From Duodenibacillus sp964509205 (GTDB lineage Bacteria > Pseudomonadota > Gammaproteobacteria > Burkholderiales > Burkholderiaceae_F), in assembly GCA_964509205.1 (NCBI GenBank), contig CAZDVW010000004.1, positions 1-64,000 of the forward strand: 64,000 bases of DNA, written 5' to 3'. Shown one piece after another: positions 41,692-51,175 of this stretch. The position numbers and the translations under genes were made by a program. Every line of letters begins with the position of its first letter. The stretch's first letter is position 1. Under the pieces are notes generated by a model. That model worked only from the letters and a program-made list of their open reading frames with translations, did no database searches and was not told the DNA's origin.

Positions 41692-42948
41692 ATGCATGCG
41701 ATTGAAAAAATTTTGGCTCGAGCAGCCGGTCTCCCTGTTGTCCGCAAAGGCCAAATCGTTAATTGTGAGGTCGATCGAGCAGGAATCAATGATCTGTATC
41801 TCCAAACCAAGCGATCGTTTTTGGAAATGGGCGGAGTGCGTGTAAAAAATCCGAAGAACGTCATTATGTTCATGGATCACTATGCACCGGCCTCAACTGT
41901 CAGTCAGGCAACCGTGCAAAAGGAATTTCGCGAGTTCTGCCGAGATCAAGAAATCGCTCATTTGATGGACGTGAATCGCGGCGTGTGTCATCAAGTTCTG
42001 ATTGATTCCGGACTTTCTCGGCCCGGTCTTGTTATTGTGGTTACCGATTCGCACACAACGACGCATGGTGCGCTCGGAGCCTTTGCAACCGGAGTCGGGG
42101 CAACGGATTTGGCAACGATTCTGCTGACGGGAAAGCTTTGGTTCCGTGTACCGGAAATCATTCGAATTACTTTAACCGGAGAGTTAAAGCCGGGCGTTTT
42201 TGCGAAAGACATCATTTTGAAAATCCTCGGAGATAAAAAAGCCGACTATGCTGTTTACAAAGGCGTGGAATTTTCAGGGCCGGCTGTTGCCTCTATGAGT
42301 GTTTCCGAGCGGCTTTGTCTTTGCAACATGACGACGGAAATGGGTGCTAAGTGTGCCTACATCCAGCCGGACGAGAAAACGTTCAAGTACTTGTCGGAAC
42401 GAGGCGTCGAACGCCCGCAGGAAGGAGTTGTTCATACGGATGCAGATTTCCAATACAGTGAGGAAATCGAGTATGACGTTTCCGGAATTGTTCCTCAGAC
42501 GGCAGCGCCTTTTAGCGTTGATAACGTGGCAGACTTGTCTCAGCACGTCGGAAAGCGCATTGATCAGGCCTATATCGGCGCCTGTACAGGAGGACGGCTT
42601 GAGGATCTGGCCGTTGCCGCCCAGGTTGTTTGCGGGAGAAAAATTGCTGCTCATACGCGTTTTGTTGTCTGTCCGGCATCTCGAGAAACACTGCTTGCAG
42701 CGATGGATGCCGGCTATATTCGCACTCTGGTCGAAGCAGGAGCTGTTCTTGTGGCTCCGGGATGTGCGGCCTGCCTTGGTATTCATGAGGGGCTGATTGC
42801 GAAAGGGGAGCGATGCATTTCCTCAACGAATCGGAATTTCCCCGGACGCATGGGAGATAAAGAAGCGGAAATTTTCCTCGCTTCTCCTGCAACAGTTGCG
42901 GCGAGTGCTGTTTACGGTGCGATTGCCGATCCGAGAGAATTTTTCTAG
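41692..42948 (+). CDS. leuC: Isopropylmalate dehydratase large subunit, short (archaeal-type) LeuC/HacA family
   Basis: 418 residues from ATG 41692 with GGAG upstream, shorter than the ~470-residue LeuC usual in betaproteobacteria. DHYAPAST, TDSHTTTHGALGAFATGVGATDLA and the [4Fe-4S] Cys sites in GACTGGRLEDL and PGCAACLG are visible. The family isomerises isopropylmalate, homocitrate, citramalate or dimethylmalate. Leucine synthesis is likely but not certain, because no leuA or leuB is nearby. Partner leuD follows 11 bp later. Confidence 0.85.
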   Translation: MHAIEKILARAAGLPVVRKGQIVNCEVDRAGINDLYLQTKRSFLEMGGVRVKNPKNVIMFMDHYAPASTVSQATVQKEFREFCRDQEIAHLMDVNRGVCHQVLIDSGLSRPGLVIVVTDSHTTTHGALGAFATGVGATDLATILLTGKLWFRVPEIIRITLTGELKPGVFAKDIILKILGDKKADYAVYKGVEFSGPAVASMSVSERLCLCNMTTEMGAKCAYIQPDEKTFKYLSERGVERPQEGVVHTDADFQYSEEIEYDVSGIVPQTAAPFSVDNVADLSQHVGKRIDQAYIGACTGGRLEDLAVAAQVVCGRKIAAHTRFVVCPASRETLLAAMDAGYIRTLVEAGAVLVAPGCAACLGIHEGLIAKGERCISSTNRNFPGRMGDKEAEIFLASPATVAASAVYGAIADPREFF

Positions 42949-42959
42949 GCGAGAAGAGT

Positions 42960-43466
42960 ATGCGAACGGTATTAAAAGGCAAGGCCTTTGTTTACGGAAA
43001 AAATGTTGACACGGATCAGATTTATCCGGCTCCTCTTTTGACGATTACTGATCCCGACAAGGTGGGATTGCACGCTATGGAGGGCGTGGATCCGAATTTT
43101 GTGCGCGAGTGTCGACCGGGCGACATGATTGTGGCGTCTTCTAACTTCGGATGCGGATCAAGCCGAGAGCACGCTGCCGTGACGCTCAAGGCGGCCGGCG
43201 TTTGCGCCGTTCTTGCGGAATCTTTCGGGCGAATTTTCTTTCGCAATGCGGTCAACTTAGGCCTTTTGGCCATCGTCTGTGAAAAGGGATTTTCCGAGCA
43301 GGTTTCCCGAGGTGACGAACTTGAGGTCGATTTAAAGGCAGGAACAGTCAAAAATCAGTCGACGGGAAAGACGTTTTCGATTGAGCCCTTGTCCGATTAC
43401 GTGGCACGCATTATTGAGCACGGCGGAATTAAGGCGATGATGCGTGCCGAATACGGATCAAAATGA
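42960..43466 (+). CDS. leuD: Isopropylmalate dehydratase small subunit, short type
   Basis: 168 residues, versus ~215 in the common proteobacterial LeuD. KNVDTDQIYPAPLLT and NFGCGSSREHAAVTLKAAG (substrate-loop Ser-Arg) are conserved; FGRIFFRNAVNLGL follows. Swivel domain of the aconitase-like heterodimer with the upstream LeuC. Overlaps the yhhQ start by 4 bp. Confidence 0.87.
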   Translation: MRTVLKGKAFVYGKNVDTDQIYPAPLLTITDPDKVGLHAMEGVDPNFVRECRPGDMIVASSNFGCGSSREHAAVTLKAAGVCAVLAESFGRIFFRNAVNLGLLAIVCEKGFSEQVSRGDELEVDLKAGTVKNQSTGKTFSIEPLSDYVARIIEHGGIKAMMRAEYGSK

Positions 43467-44122
43467 CTCGGATAGATTTGGAATCGGCAGGAGCTTTCCC
43501 TGCTGCGAAACTTTGTTTTATTCACCTCTTTTTAATTGTCCTCAGCAACTTTGCCGTGCAACTGCCTCTGACGCTGTTCGGCATCGAGACGACCTGGGGA
43601 ATGTTTACCTATCCTTTCATTTATGTCACAAGCGATCTGACCGTTCGCCTCTTCGGGCTTGAACGAGCGCGGTCAATTGTTTGGAGAGCGACGATTCCGG
43701 CGTTTTTTTTCAGTTACTTGATCGGAGTTCTTTTCGAGCAGGCATCTTTTCGCGGTTTCGAAAGTCTTTTAACGGCAAATGTGTTCGTTTTCCGAATCGC
43801 ACTTGCCTCTCTTTTGGCTTACTGCGTGAGTCAAAGCTTGGATATCCACGTGTTTCGCAAATTGATGGCGCGTGCTTGGTGGATCGGGCCGGCAGCGTCC
43901 GGTTTCTTCGGCAATATCGTGGACACGTATCTTTTTTATTCGGTTGCCTTCTATAAAACAACTGATGTTTGGATGGCGGAACACTGGTTTGAAATTGCGA
44001 CGGCAGACCTCAGTTTGAAACTTCTTGTGAGCCTTCTTATTTTCGTTCCTGTCTACGGAGCCATCCTTGCCTTCATTGCTCGGAGGATCCAATCGTCTCA
44101 CGGCATCAGCGCGAAATTGTGA
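43463..44122 (+). CDS. yhhQ: Queuosine precursor transporter (YhhQ family)
   Basis: 219 residues, six predicted helices. TWGMFTYPFIYVTSDLTVRLFG is the family signature, followed by FFGNIVDTYLFYSVAFY. YhhQ imports the deazaguanine precursors preQ0/preQ1 for tRNA queuosine. Start ATG overlaps the leuD stop (ATGA). Co-transcribed with leuCD, which is an unusual pairing. Confidence 0.88.
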   Translation: MTRIDLESAGAFPAAKLCFIHLFLIVLSNFAVQLPLTLFGIETTWGMFTYPFIYVTSDLTVRLFGLERARSIVWRATIPAFFFSYLIGVLFEQASFRGFESLLTANVFVFRIALASLLAYCVSQSLDIHVFRKLMARAWWIGPAASGFFGNIVDTYLFYSVAFYKTTDVWMAEHWFEIATADLSLKLLVSLLIFVPVYGAILAFIARRIQSSHGISAKL

Positions 44123-44284
44123 GCAAATGCCGTTTGCCGTTTTTTGAAAAATACCGCAGTGCCGAGGTGCTAAACTAGCGTCGATTTCTGTGCTGGAATA
44201 AAGGAAAAGTTTTCCGGCACGCTTTCGGCGTGTCCGCCGAATTTAGCACTGCCAGTTTTTATCGCTAACAAAGGAAGCCGTTTT

Positions 44285-45613
44285 ATGCCGATTAATGATC
44301 CCCGCTGGGGGCGCTCTTCTGGCTCGGAATCTGAAGATGACCGACCGCAGGATGTTCCGTCGGATAAAGATCCGCGGGACAACAACAGGACGAGACCTCC
44401 GCAGAATGATCTTGACCAGCTTTGGGATGATTTCAATAAACTCCTCGGAGGTGTTTTGGGAGGAGATGCATCAGACCGTCGCCGTGAATCGTCCGATTCC
44501 GGCAACGGAAACGGTGGCGACAACGGCGGAGAACCTCCTCGTCGCCGGGTGACGGGATTCCCGGTGAAACCGCCGAAAACCAGTTTTAAGTTTCTCGGAT
44601 TAATTTTCTCTGCGGTTGTTCTTCTTTGGGGAGCTTCCGGTTTTTATATCGTTCCCGAGGGTCAGATCGGCGTTGTTACGACGTTTGGAAAATACACGCG
44701 TGACGCTACGGCGGGCTTTAACTGGCATTTTCCGTATCCGATTCAGGATGCAGAGATCGTCGATATTTCCGGCGTGCGAAAAGTTGAGGTCGGAATTCAC
44801 GGTGCCGCCAGTCGCCTGAAAGAAGCTTTGATGTTAACAGATGATGAAAACATCGTCGACGTGATGTTCAATGTTCAGTACCGCATCAAGCCGCATGCGG
44901 CAAAGGACTTCCTTTTCAGAACTCGAAATCCGGATCTTTCCGTTTTCCAAGCGGCAGAGAGCGCCATGCGCGAAGTTGTCGGCCGCAAAAAAATGGACTC
45001 GGTTCTCTTTGAGAACAAGTTGGAAATTGTTGAAAACGTCAAGCAGGCCATGCAATCCATGCTGGATCGCTATCAGACTGGTATCGAGGTGATGAGCGTG
45101 GCCATTCAAAATGCTCAGCCTCCTGAGCAGGTTCAGGCAGCATTTAACGATGCAGTCAAGGCCGGACAGGATCGCGAACGTCAGATCAACGAAGGCGAGG
45201 CGTATGCCAATGCCGTTATCCCAAAGGCTCGAGGCTTGGCCTCTCGCTTGCGGCAGGAAGCGGAAGGATACAAGGCTCGCGTGACAGAGACGGCAACGGG
45301 TGATGCGGAACGTTTTGAGAAGGTTCTGAATGAGTACAAAAAGGCTCCTCGCGTAACACGAGATCGTATGTATGTCGACGCGATGCGGGATATTTATTCC
45401 AGCGCATCGAAAGTCTATGTAGATGCGAAGGGATCGAACAATTTGTTGTATCTCCCGTTTGATAAATTGCTCGAAAAGAGTCGGCTGACCACTTCGGCTC
45501 CTGCAACGGAAACCACGGCGGCTTCGACGAGTGCTCCTGCCGTTTCGGGCGGTGCAGCTGATCCTTCCACGGATCTCGATCCGCGCACTCTGATGCGTTT
45601 GCGCGGTCGCTAA
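44285..45613 (+). CDS. hflK: FtsH regulator HflK
   Basis: 442 residues. Acidic/Gly-rich cytosolic tail (~1-95), one membrane span (~100-120, LGLIFSAVVLLWGASGFYIV) and a periplasmic SPFH/band-7 domain: VPEGQIGVVTTFGKYTRDATAGFNWHFPYPIQ, NIVDVMFNVQYRI, then a long coiled coil with AEGYKARVTETATGDAERF. With HflC it forms the cage around FtsH. The 162-bp leader before it holds inverted repeats (GTGCTAAA / TTTAGCAC). Confidence 0.94.
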   Translation: MPINDPRWGRSSGSESEDDRPQDVPSDKDPRDNNRTRPPQNDLDQLWDDFNKLLGGVLGGDASDRRRESSDSGNGNGGDNGGEPPRRRVTGFPVKPPKTSFKFLGLIFSAVVLLWGASGFYIVPEGQIGVVTTFGKYTRDATAGFNWHFPYPIQDAEIVDISGVRKVEVGIHGAASRLKEALMLTDDENIVDVMFNVQYRIKPHAAKDFLFRTRNPDLSVFQAAESAMREVVGRKKMDSVLFENKLEIVENVKQAMQSMLDRYQTGIEVMSVAIQNAQPPEQVQAAFNDAVKAGQDRERQINEGEAYANAVIPKARGLASRLRQEAEGYKARVTETATGDAERFEKVLNEYKKAPRVTRDRMYVDAMRDIYSSASKVYVDAKGSNNLLYLPFDKLLEKSRLTTSAPATETTAASTSAPAVSGGAADPSTDLDPRTLMRLRGR

Positions 45614-45634
45614 AGCCAGGAAGGAGAGACGAAT

Positions 45635-46513
45635 ATGAAGAAATTAATTTCGACTGTATCTATTGCCGTTATTGCCCTTATTGCTTTGGCGCGTTTGTGC
45701 CTGTACACGGTCGGCGAGAGAGAATACGCGCTTGTCTTTGCGCTCGGTGAGTTAAAAGACGTCAAGTCGGCCCCGGGGCTTTACGCAAAACTGCCGGCGC
45801 CCTTGCAGAACATCGTGTATCTGGATAAACGAATCCTCACAATGGATACGCCGAGTGCAGATCTTGTTCAGACAAGCGAAAAGAAGAACCTTTTGATTGA
45901 CAGTTTCGTCAAGTGGAGAATCGAAGACGCTCGCCGTTATTGGGTTTCCTTCCAAGGATCGGAGAGAGCGGCAGAAGACCGTATGGCTGCACTCTTACGC
46001 GACGTGCTGAACCAGACGGTTAACCGGCGTACGGTTAATGAAATCACGTCCAAACTGCGTGAACAGTCGATGCGAGATATTCGCAATGCGCTGCAGACAC
46101 GAATGAAAGATGTCGGAATCGACGTGGTTGACGTGCGCCTGAAGCGTGTTGATTTCACGCCGGAAATCAGTGAATCCGTGTATCGCCGTATGGAAGCGGA
46201 ACGTAAAAGAGTTGCCAGCGAAGAGCGCAGCAAGGGCGCAGCAGAAGCCGAAAAAATCCGTGCCGATGCGGATCGTCAGCGAGAAGTCATCCTTGCTCAG
46301 GCCTACCGAGAAGCGCAGGAATTAAAGGGTGACGGGGATGCTCGTGCGAACGAAATTTATGCCCAGTCGTTTGGTAAAAATCCTGAATTTGCGCGGTTTT
46401 ATCGCAATTTAGAGGCGTACAAGTCAAGTTTTGGTCGTTCCGGAGATGTTATGGTGATCGACTCTTCGAGCGAATTCTTTAAGTATTTAAAGGAACCGGA
46501 GGCCGGCAAGTAA
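45635..46513 (+). CDS. hflC: FtsH regulator HflC
   Basis: 292 residues. N-terminal membrane anchor (~5-25) and SPFH domain: VGEREYALVFALGELKDVKSAPGLYAKLP, VDSFVKWRI-type strand (LIDSFVKWRIEDARRYW), VVDVRLKRVDFTPEISESVYRRMEAERKRVASEERSKG. Partner of HflK. AGGAGAG upstream of the ATG. Confidence 0.95.
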   Translation: MKKLISTVSIAVIALIALARLCLYTVGEREYALVFALGELKDVKSAPGLYAKLPAPLQNIVYLDKRILTMDTPSADLVQTSEKKNLLIDSFVKWRIEDARRYWVSFQGSERAAEDRMAALLRDVLNQTVNRRTVNEITSKLREQSMRDIRNALQTRMKDVGIDVVDVRLKRVDFTPEISESVYRRMEAERKRVASEERSKGAAEAEKIRADADRQREVILAQAYREAQELKGDGDARANEIYAQSFGKNPEFARFYRNLEAYKSSFGRSGDVMVIDSSSEFFKYLKEPEAGK

Positions 46514-46535
46514 AAACAAGGCACGTTGAGAGTAC

Positions 46536-46727
46536 ATGAAGACAATTTTTCTTGCACTAGGGTTCATGGCCGTATTTGAAGCATTGATGCCCCTTGCTTT
46601 TCCTCGAGCGTGGTTAGATATGTTGCGGCGTCTTGCCTGTGTGCCTGAGTCTGTTGTTCGAAAAATGGCTTTTGTGATTGCTTTGCTCGGACTCGTGTGG
46701 ATTTGGACAATTGCGTCCGTGCTCTGA
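46536..46727 (+). CDS. DUF2065 small membrane protein
   Basis: 63 residues, two membrane helices (MKTIFLALGFMAVFEALMPLAF and VIALLGLVWIWTIASV) with a short loop. The usual small gene between hflC and purA in proteobacteria (DUF2065/YjeT). Function unknown. Confidence 0.9.
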   Translation: MKTIFLALGFMAVFEALMPLAFPRAWLDMLRRLACVPESVVRKMAFVIALLGLVWIWTIASVL

Positions 46728-46784
46728 AGAAACGAAGACCCGGTTACGAGAGAAGAATTTATTTTTTAATTTTGGGAGAAAAAT

Positions 46785-48077
46785 ATGGCGAAAAATGTCG
46801 TCATTGTCGGAGCTCAGTGGGGCGATGAAGGCAAGGGGAAAATCGTTGATTGGCTCGGCGAAAAGGCTGACGGCGTGGTGCGCTTTAACGGCGGACACAA
46901 TGCCGGTCATACGCTGGTTATCAACGGACATAAAACGATTCTTCGTTTAATTCCATCCGGAATCATGCATCCGGGCAAGCTTTGCTACCTGGGAAACGGT
47001 GTTGTGTTCTCTCCGGAGGCCTTCTTCGCTGAAGTGGATGAGTTAAAGAACAAAGGGGTTGATGCCGAAGCTCGCATCCGTGTTTCCGGAAATGCGGCAT
47101 TGCTCCTTCCGTATCACGTTGCTCTCGACAAAGCGCGCGAGGCTGCCTTGGGATCTAAAAAGATCGGTACAACCGGACGCGGCATCGGGCCGGCATATGA
47201 GGATAAGGTTGCGCGCCGTTCTGTGCGCGTTGACGATCTTTTTGACGAGCCGCATTTTGCTGAGCGTGTTCGTTCTATTTTGGAGTTGCACAACTTTGTT
47301 CTGACGAAGCACTTGGGAGCGCCGGCTGTTGATCCGCAGGCTGTCATTGACGGGGCTTTGGCATATGCTCCGAGATTAAAGCCGATGGTTTGCGACGTTT
47401 CTGCCACGCTGAATTCGCAAATGGATGAAGGAAAGCGCTTCCTTTTTGAGGGAGCTCAGGGATCCATGCTTGACATTGATCATGGAACCTTCCCCTTTGT
47501 GACGAGTTCCAATACGGTTGCCGGATCGGCCTGCGCCGGAGCCGGTGTGGGACCCCATCGATTGGATTATGTGCTCGGCATCACAAAGGCCTATTGCACG
47601 CGTGTCGGATCCGGTCCTTTCCCGACAGAGCTTTTTGATGCAGACGGCGAATGGCTTCGCGACAAAGGCAATGAGTATGGTTCAGTGACGGGACGTCCCC
47701 GTCGTTGCGGATGGTTTGACGGAGCGGCACTGCGGCGTGCTGTTCAGATCAACGGACTTCGCGGCTTGGCTGTTATGAAGCTTGATGTCTTGGACGGCAT
47801 GAAGACAGTGCGGCTTGGTGTTGGCTACAAGGTTGACGGCAAGCCTGTGGATCTCATGCCGTACGGCGCTGACGCGGCTGCTCGATGCGAACCGATCTAT
47901 GAGGATTTTCCGGGTTGGGATGCAAGCACGTTCGGACTGACTCGTTGGGAACAGCTTCCAGAGTCTGCGCAGCGTTATCTGCAGCGCTTGAGTGAAGTGG
48001 CCGGCTGTCCGATTGCATTGGTTTCGACCGGTCCGGATCGCAACCAAACGATTCTGATGCACGATCCGTTTGACTAG
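46785..48077 (+). CDS. purA: Adenylosuccinate synthetase
   Basis: 430 residues, full length. GAQWGDEGKGKIVDWLGE (P-loop-like with catalytic Asp), NGGHNAGHTLV (catalytic His), TTGRGIGPAYEDK, FEGAQGSMLDIDHGTFPFVTSSN and TGRPRRCGWFD. Joins IMP and aspartate with GTP in AMP synthesis. Terminator at 48093. Confidence 0.97.
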   Translation: MAKNVVIVGAQWGDEGKGKIVDWLGEKADGVVRFNGGHNAGHTLVINGHKTILRLIPSGIMHPGKLCYLGNGVVFSPEAFFAEVDELKNKGVDAEARIRVSGNAALLLPYHVALDKAREAALGSKKIGTTGRGIGPAYEDKVARRSVRVDDLFDEPHFAERVRSILELHNFVLTKHLGAPAVDPQAVIDGALAYAPRLKPMVCDVSATLNSQMDEGKRFLFEGAQGSMLDIDHGTFPFVTSSNTVAGSACAGAGVGPHRLDYVLGITKAYCTRVGSGPFPTELFDADGEWLRDKGNEYGSVTGRPRRCGWFDGAALRRAVQINGLRGLAVMKLDVLDGMKTVRLGVGYKVDGKPVDLMPYGADAAARCEPIYEDFPGWDASTFGLTRWEQLPESAQRYLQRLSEVAGCPIALVSTGPDRNQTILMHDPFD

Positions 48078-48092
48078 TCAGAATTTTTAAGA

Positions 48093-48128
48093 AGCTGAGG
48101 GACGCCATTTTTCCCTCGGCTTTTTTTT
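48093..48128 (+). terminator. Terminator after purA
   Basis: AGCTGAGGGA / TCCCTCGGCT stem (one G-T pair) with a T-rich run. Confidence 0.9.
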
Positions 48129-48163
48129 ATTTTTCGCCGAGTTCGAGAAAGGAATTTGACAAA

Positions 48164-48688
48164 ATGAGGCACGAATACATCAAGTGGGATGAATACATTG
48201 ATCTTTGTGAAAGGCTTGTGGCTCGCGTAACAGCAAGCGGTTGGAAGTTTGATTCTCTTCTGTGTCTTGCTCGCGGAGGGATGCGTCCGGGAGACTTTTT
48301 CAGCCGTATCTACAACTCAATGCCGCTGGCTGTTCTGACAACGAGTTCTTACCGTGCGGCAGCCGGAACCGTGCAGGGAGATCTCGACATCGCAACGTAC
48401 ATCACTGGCATGAGTGATCTGAAAGGAAAACTTCTTCTTGTGGATGATCTGTGCGATTCCGGAAAAACGGTTCTCAAGGTCATTGAGCATCTCAAGGAGC
48501 GCTATCCCCGTATTACAGAGGTTCGCACCGCGGCGATTTGGGTTAAGGCTTGCTCGGCTATTGTCCCGGATTACTACGTCGTTAAATATGACGATAATCC
48601 GTGGATTCATCAGCCGTTCGAGTTTTACGACGATTTTGGTCCGGAAAAACATTTGGCTCGCTGCAAAGAGAAGTTTGGAGAAATCTAA
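48164..48688 (+). CDS. Phosphoribosyltransferase (xanthine/hypoxanthine type)
   Basis: 174 residues. LLLVDDLCDSGKTV (~88-101) is the PRPP-binding loop of type I phosphoribosyltransferases; LCLARGGMRPGDFFSR precedes and YDDNPWIHQPFEFYDD resembles the C-terminal end of Gpt/xanthine-guanine enzymes. Salvages a purine base with PRPP. Commonly follows purA in Burkholderiales. The exact base cannot be fixed. Confidence 0.85.
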   Translation: MRHEYIKWDEYIDLCERLVARVTASGWKFDSLLCLARGGMRPGDFFSRIYNSMPLAVLTTSSYRAAAGTVQGDLDIATYITGMSDLKGKLLLVDDLCDSGKTVLKVIEHLKERYPRITEVRTAAIWVKACSAIVPDYYVVKYDDNPWIHQPFEFYDDFGPEKHLARCKEKFGEI

Positions 48689-48712
48689 AAGCAGCGACCG
48701 TCAATCGATAAG

Positions 48713-48748
48713 TCCGCCTAAGGCTGTTTTGGTCTTAGGCGGATTTTT
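48713..48748 (+). terminator. Terminator after the phosphoribosyltransferase
   Basis: TCCGCCTAAG / CTTAGGCGGA perfect 10-bp stem with five T. Confidence 0.9.
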
Positions 48749-48818
48749 CAGTCTTTGGTGAAGAGAAATATTGACGAAAGAGCTAAGTGTCAGTAACGGG
48801 TAAGCGCCAAAGAAGATG

Positions 48819-50459
48819 TCAGCGTCCTAAATCTCGAGCAAATGAGGTTGCTTTCAACAGTTTTATCAATCCTGCAGCAATCTCTTTTGTCTCCTTCACA
48901 TTAACGGTATTTTGCGCTAACGGCGGATTGTCCGTATCGATGTTGAGTACAGCGACTTCGATGTGAGCCGCATGGAACGCATTGCGCAGAGATTCGGCAT
49001 TTTCAACGCGGCAGGAGCCGTCTGTAATGACGATGGCAAAGCGTTTTGTCCGTTTGGAATTCTTCAGTTCCCGGATTGCCCAAACGAGAGCTTCTTTAAG
49101 GGGTGTGGCACCGAAAGCGCCGATCCCCGAGAATCGTTCAAAGAATGTGCGCTCGTTGTCCCGGCGGGTTTTTACGACGGAAAGAGGTGCCTTATTGGGC
49201 CCGGGGAAGACAACGCAGGAAGTTTCAACGCCCTTGATGGAGGAAAGCGCAGAGATCAGTGCCGAGACGGCGACTTTTGCTTTCGTCATTCGGTCAACGC
49301 CCATGGAGCCGGAGCGGTCAAGCAACACTAAAATATCAGCGTTCGGTTTTGTTTCAATTCCTTGGCGAAGGAAAATTCTTTCGTCTTTTGCTCCAAGCCG
49401 CGTCACGAAGTCAGGCGCGAGAGCATGGCCTTTTTTCGCGTTTACGGGAGCCGGTGTTTTGCACTTGAGAATCCGTTGAAACTCTTTGGTGAGCCTCTTG
49501 AGACTGGCGGTCTCGTTGCGAAATTTTTCAGAGTAGAGTCTTTGATCCTCTAAAAGTTGCTTATCGGTTGTATTGTCCGGCCAAACTAAGACCGTTTGGG
49601 CGAATTCTGGGGTGCTTGAGTTTGGTCTTGGTGCCGTTTCAGGGGCAGGACATAAAGAATGTTGCGATCGTTTAACCGCCTCGTTTTGGAGGCTCAAAAG
49701 GTTATCTCGTTTGTCTGGTTCGGTTGTTGTTTGAGCCGAAAACAGGTCGCCGGTTCCCTCTTTTTTCACGTCTGTTTTCATGATGAGAGAAAGGATTTTT
49801 TCGGTAATGAGCCGTGTGTCTTTTGTGGATCTCGCCGAGCAGATCTTGCTGGCTGCTTGGAGAATATCGTGAAGCAGAACAGCAGGAAGTTTTTCCAAAA
49901 GGGAGTTTCGAAGCCGTATGTGACAACGCTGTGCCCAAGCAACGTCGAGCTTACTCATGAGTTCTGCGTGAATCCAAATCGCAAGCAGAGAATCAATTGA
50001 GAATTGCGTCGGGTCAAGTGCCGCACAAAGTTTCCCCTCGGATTCAAGTTGCTCAGAAAGTTCGGCTCTCCAGATTCGGTATCCGGGATAGCGCTGCATG
50101 CCGATGGAATCAATGCGTACATCTTCAAGCACATTGAGGATGGATGCGGCCAGCGCATTGACGGCGCCTTTTTGGAATTCCCCTATATCCGTGTCCGTCA
50201 CATGAAGCATCTCATGCATTCCGTGCGCGAGTGCACGCGGGATGAAGGTTTCATCGCTTGCGTTAAGCTCGCCCAGCCAGACGGTTTTTCCATCGGTTCT
50301 TGGACTGCCGGAAAACTCAAAACGGATTCCGTGCTTTCCGCCGTAAGCACTTAGGAAGCGTTTAACGTGGTCGCTACGTTCTTCTGCAGAAAGGTCTTTG
50401 GAATCGTAAAAGGAGGGCACGGTTGCATTCCCCGAAAGAGGGTTGATGTCCGAAAGCAT
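48819..50459 (-). CDS. CobT-like protein with HExxH motif and VWA domain
   Basis: 546 residues from ATG 50459; upstream in-frame codons run through the efp terminator and are rejected. N-terminal part: GMHEMLHVTDTD (HExxH, ~63) then NVLEDVRIDSIGMQRYPGYR, as in CobT and phage-type VWA metallopeptidase-like proteins. A low-complexity middle (~210-350) and a C-terminal VWA domain with MIDAS LVLLDRSGSMGVDRM (~360) and ITDGSCRVEN follow. CobT works with the AAA+ protein CobS in cobalt insertion, but no CobS or cobalamin gene is in this window. True role unknown. Confidence 0.75.
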   Translation of the reverse strand: MLSDINPLSGNATVPSFYDSKDLSAEERSDHVKRFLSAYGGKHGIRFEFSGSPRTDGKTVWLGELNASDETFIPRALAHGMHEMLHVTDTDIGEFQKGAVNALAASILNVLEDVRIDSIGMQRYPGYRIWRAELSEQLESEGKLCAALDPTQFSIDSLLAIWIHAELMSKLDVAWAQRCHIRLRNSLLEKLPAVLLHDILQAASKICSARSTKDTRLITEKILSLIMKTDVKKEGTGDLFSAQTTTEPDKRDNLLSLQNEAVKRSQHSLCPAPETAPRPNSSTPEFAQTVLVWPDNTTDKQLLEDQRLYSEKFRNETASLKRLTKEFQRILKCKTPAPVNAKKGHALAPDFVTRLGAKDERIFLRQGIETKPNADILVLLDRSGSMGVDRMTKAKVAVSALISALSSIKGVETSCVVFPGPNKAPLSVVKTRRDNERTFFERFSGIGAFGATPLKEALVWAIRELKNSKRTKRFAIVITDGSCRVENAESLRNAFHAAHIEVAVLNIDTDNPPLAQNTVNVKETKEIAAGLIKLLKATSFARDLGR

Positions 50460-50490
50460 ACCCGATAATGCTGGGGGAGGATTAGCCCCC

Positions 50491-50523
50491 CAAAAAAAAC
50501 GGACGCAACGGCGTCCGTTTTTT
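50491..50523 (-). terminator. Terminator of efp (bidirectional)
   Basis: ACGGACGC-AACG-GCGTCCGT flanked by A8 and T runs on either side. It lies 16 bp past the efp stop codon. Confidence 0.9.
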
Positions 50524-50538
50524 CTCGAGAATATTCGA

Positions 50539-51102
50539 TTACTTGACGCGGCTGCGGTACTCGCTTGTGCGGGTGTCAATTTCGATCTTGTCACCAACGT
50601 TGACGAAGGCCGGAACATCAAGCACAAAGCCGCTGGCAAGTTTGGCCGGTTTCATGACTTTGCCGGAGGTATCGCCCTTAACGGCAGGCTCTGTGTAGGC
50701 AACTTCGCGGACGATCATCGTCGGCAACTCAATGCCGATGACGCGTCCTTCATAAAAGACGGCCTCTGCCTTGAGTTCGTCGCCGTCGGTAAGATACTTC
50801 TTGGCTTCTTCCATCGTATCTTCTTCGACGTCGTACATGTTGTATTCATCGTCAGTCCAAACATAGGTCGGATTGGCGTAGTAGGAATAAGTCAATTCCT
50901 TCCGCTCGAGGATGATGTCATCAAACTTATCGTCGGCGCGGTAAACGATTTCCGTGACGGCATTCGTCAGGAGGTTCTTCATCTTCATCTTGACGGTTGA
51001 AGCCCCGCGTCCGCCTTTGGCGTAAACGGCCTTAAGAACAACCATCGGATTTTTGCCGACCATGAAGACGTTGCCGGCACGCAATTCTTGCGCTGTTTTC
51101 AT
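50539..51102 (-). CDS. efp: Elongation factor P (Arg32 type)
   Basis: 187 residues. KOW-like domain 1 with the loop AKGGRGAS, whose Arg is residue 32, the site rhamnosylated by EarP in this EF-P class; OB domains 2 and 3 follow (GDKIEIDTRTSEYRSRVK C-terminus). EF-P relieves ribosome stalling at proline runs. earP is the next gene upstream on the same strand (73-bp gap), so modifier and target are linked. Confidence 0.96.
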   Translation of the reverse strand: MKTAQELRAGNVFMVGKNPMVVLKAVYAKGGRGASTVKMKMKNLLTNAVTEIVYRADDKFDDIILERKELTYSYYANPTYVWTDDEYNMYDVEEDTMEEAKKYLTDGDELKAEAVFYEGRVIGIELPTMIVREVAYTEPAVKGDTSGKVMKPAKLASGFVLDVPAFVNVGDKIEIDTRTSEYRSRVK

Positions 51103-51175
51103 GAAAATTTCCTTTTCGAAAGCGATGAGAGCCGGAAATCAATGTCTTTTCCAGACCCGTCTAAACCAAAACACG

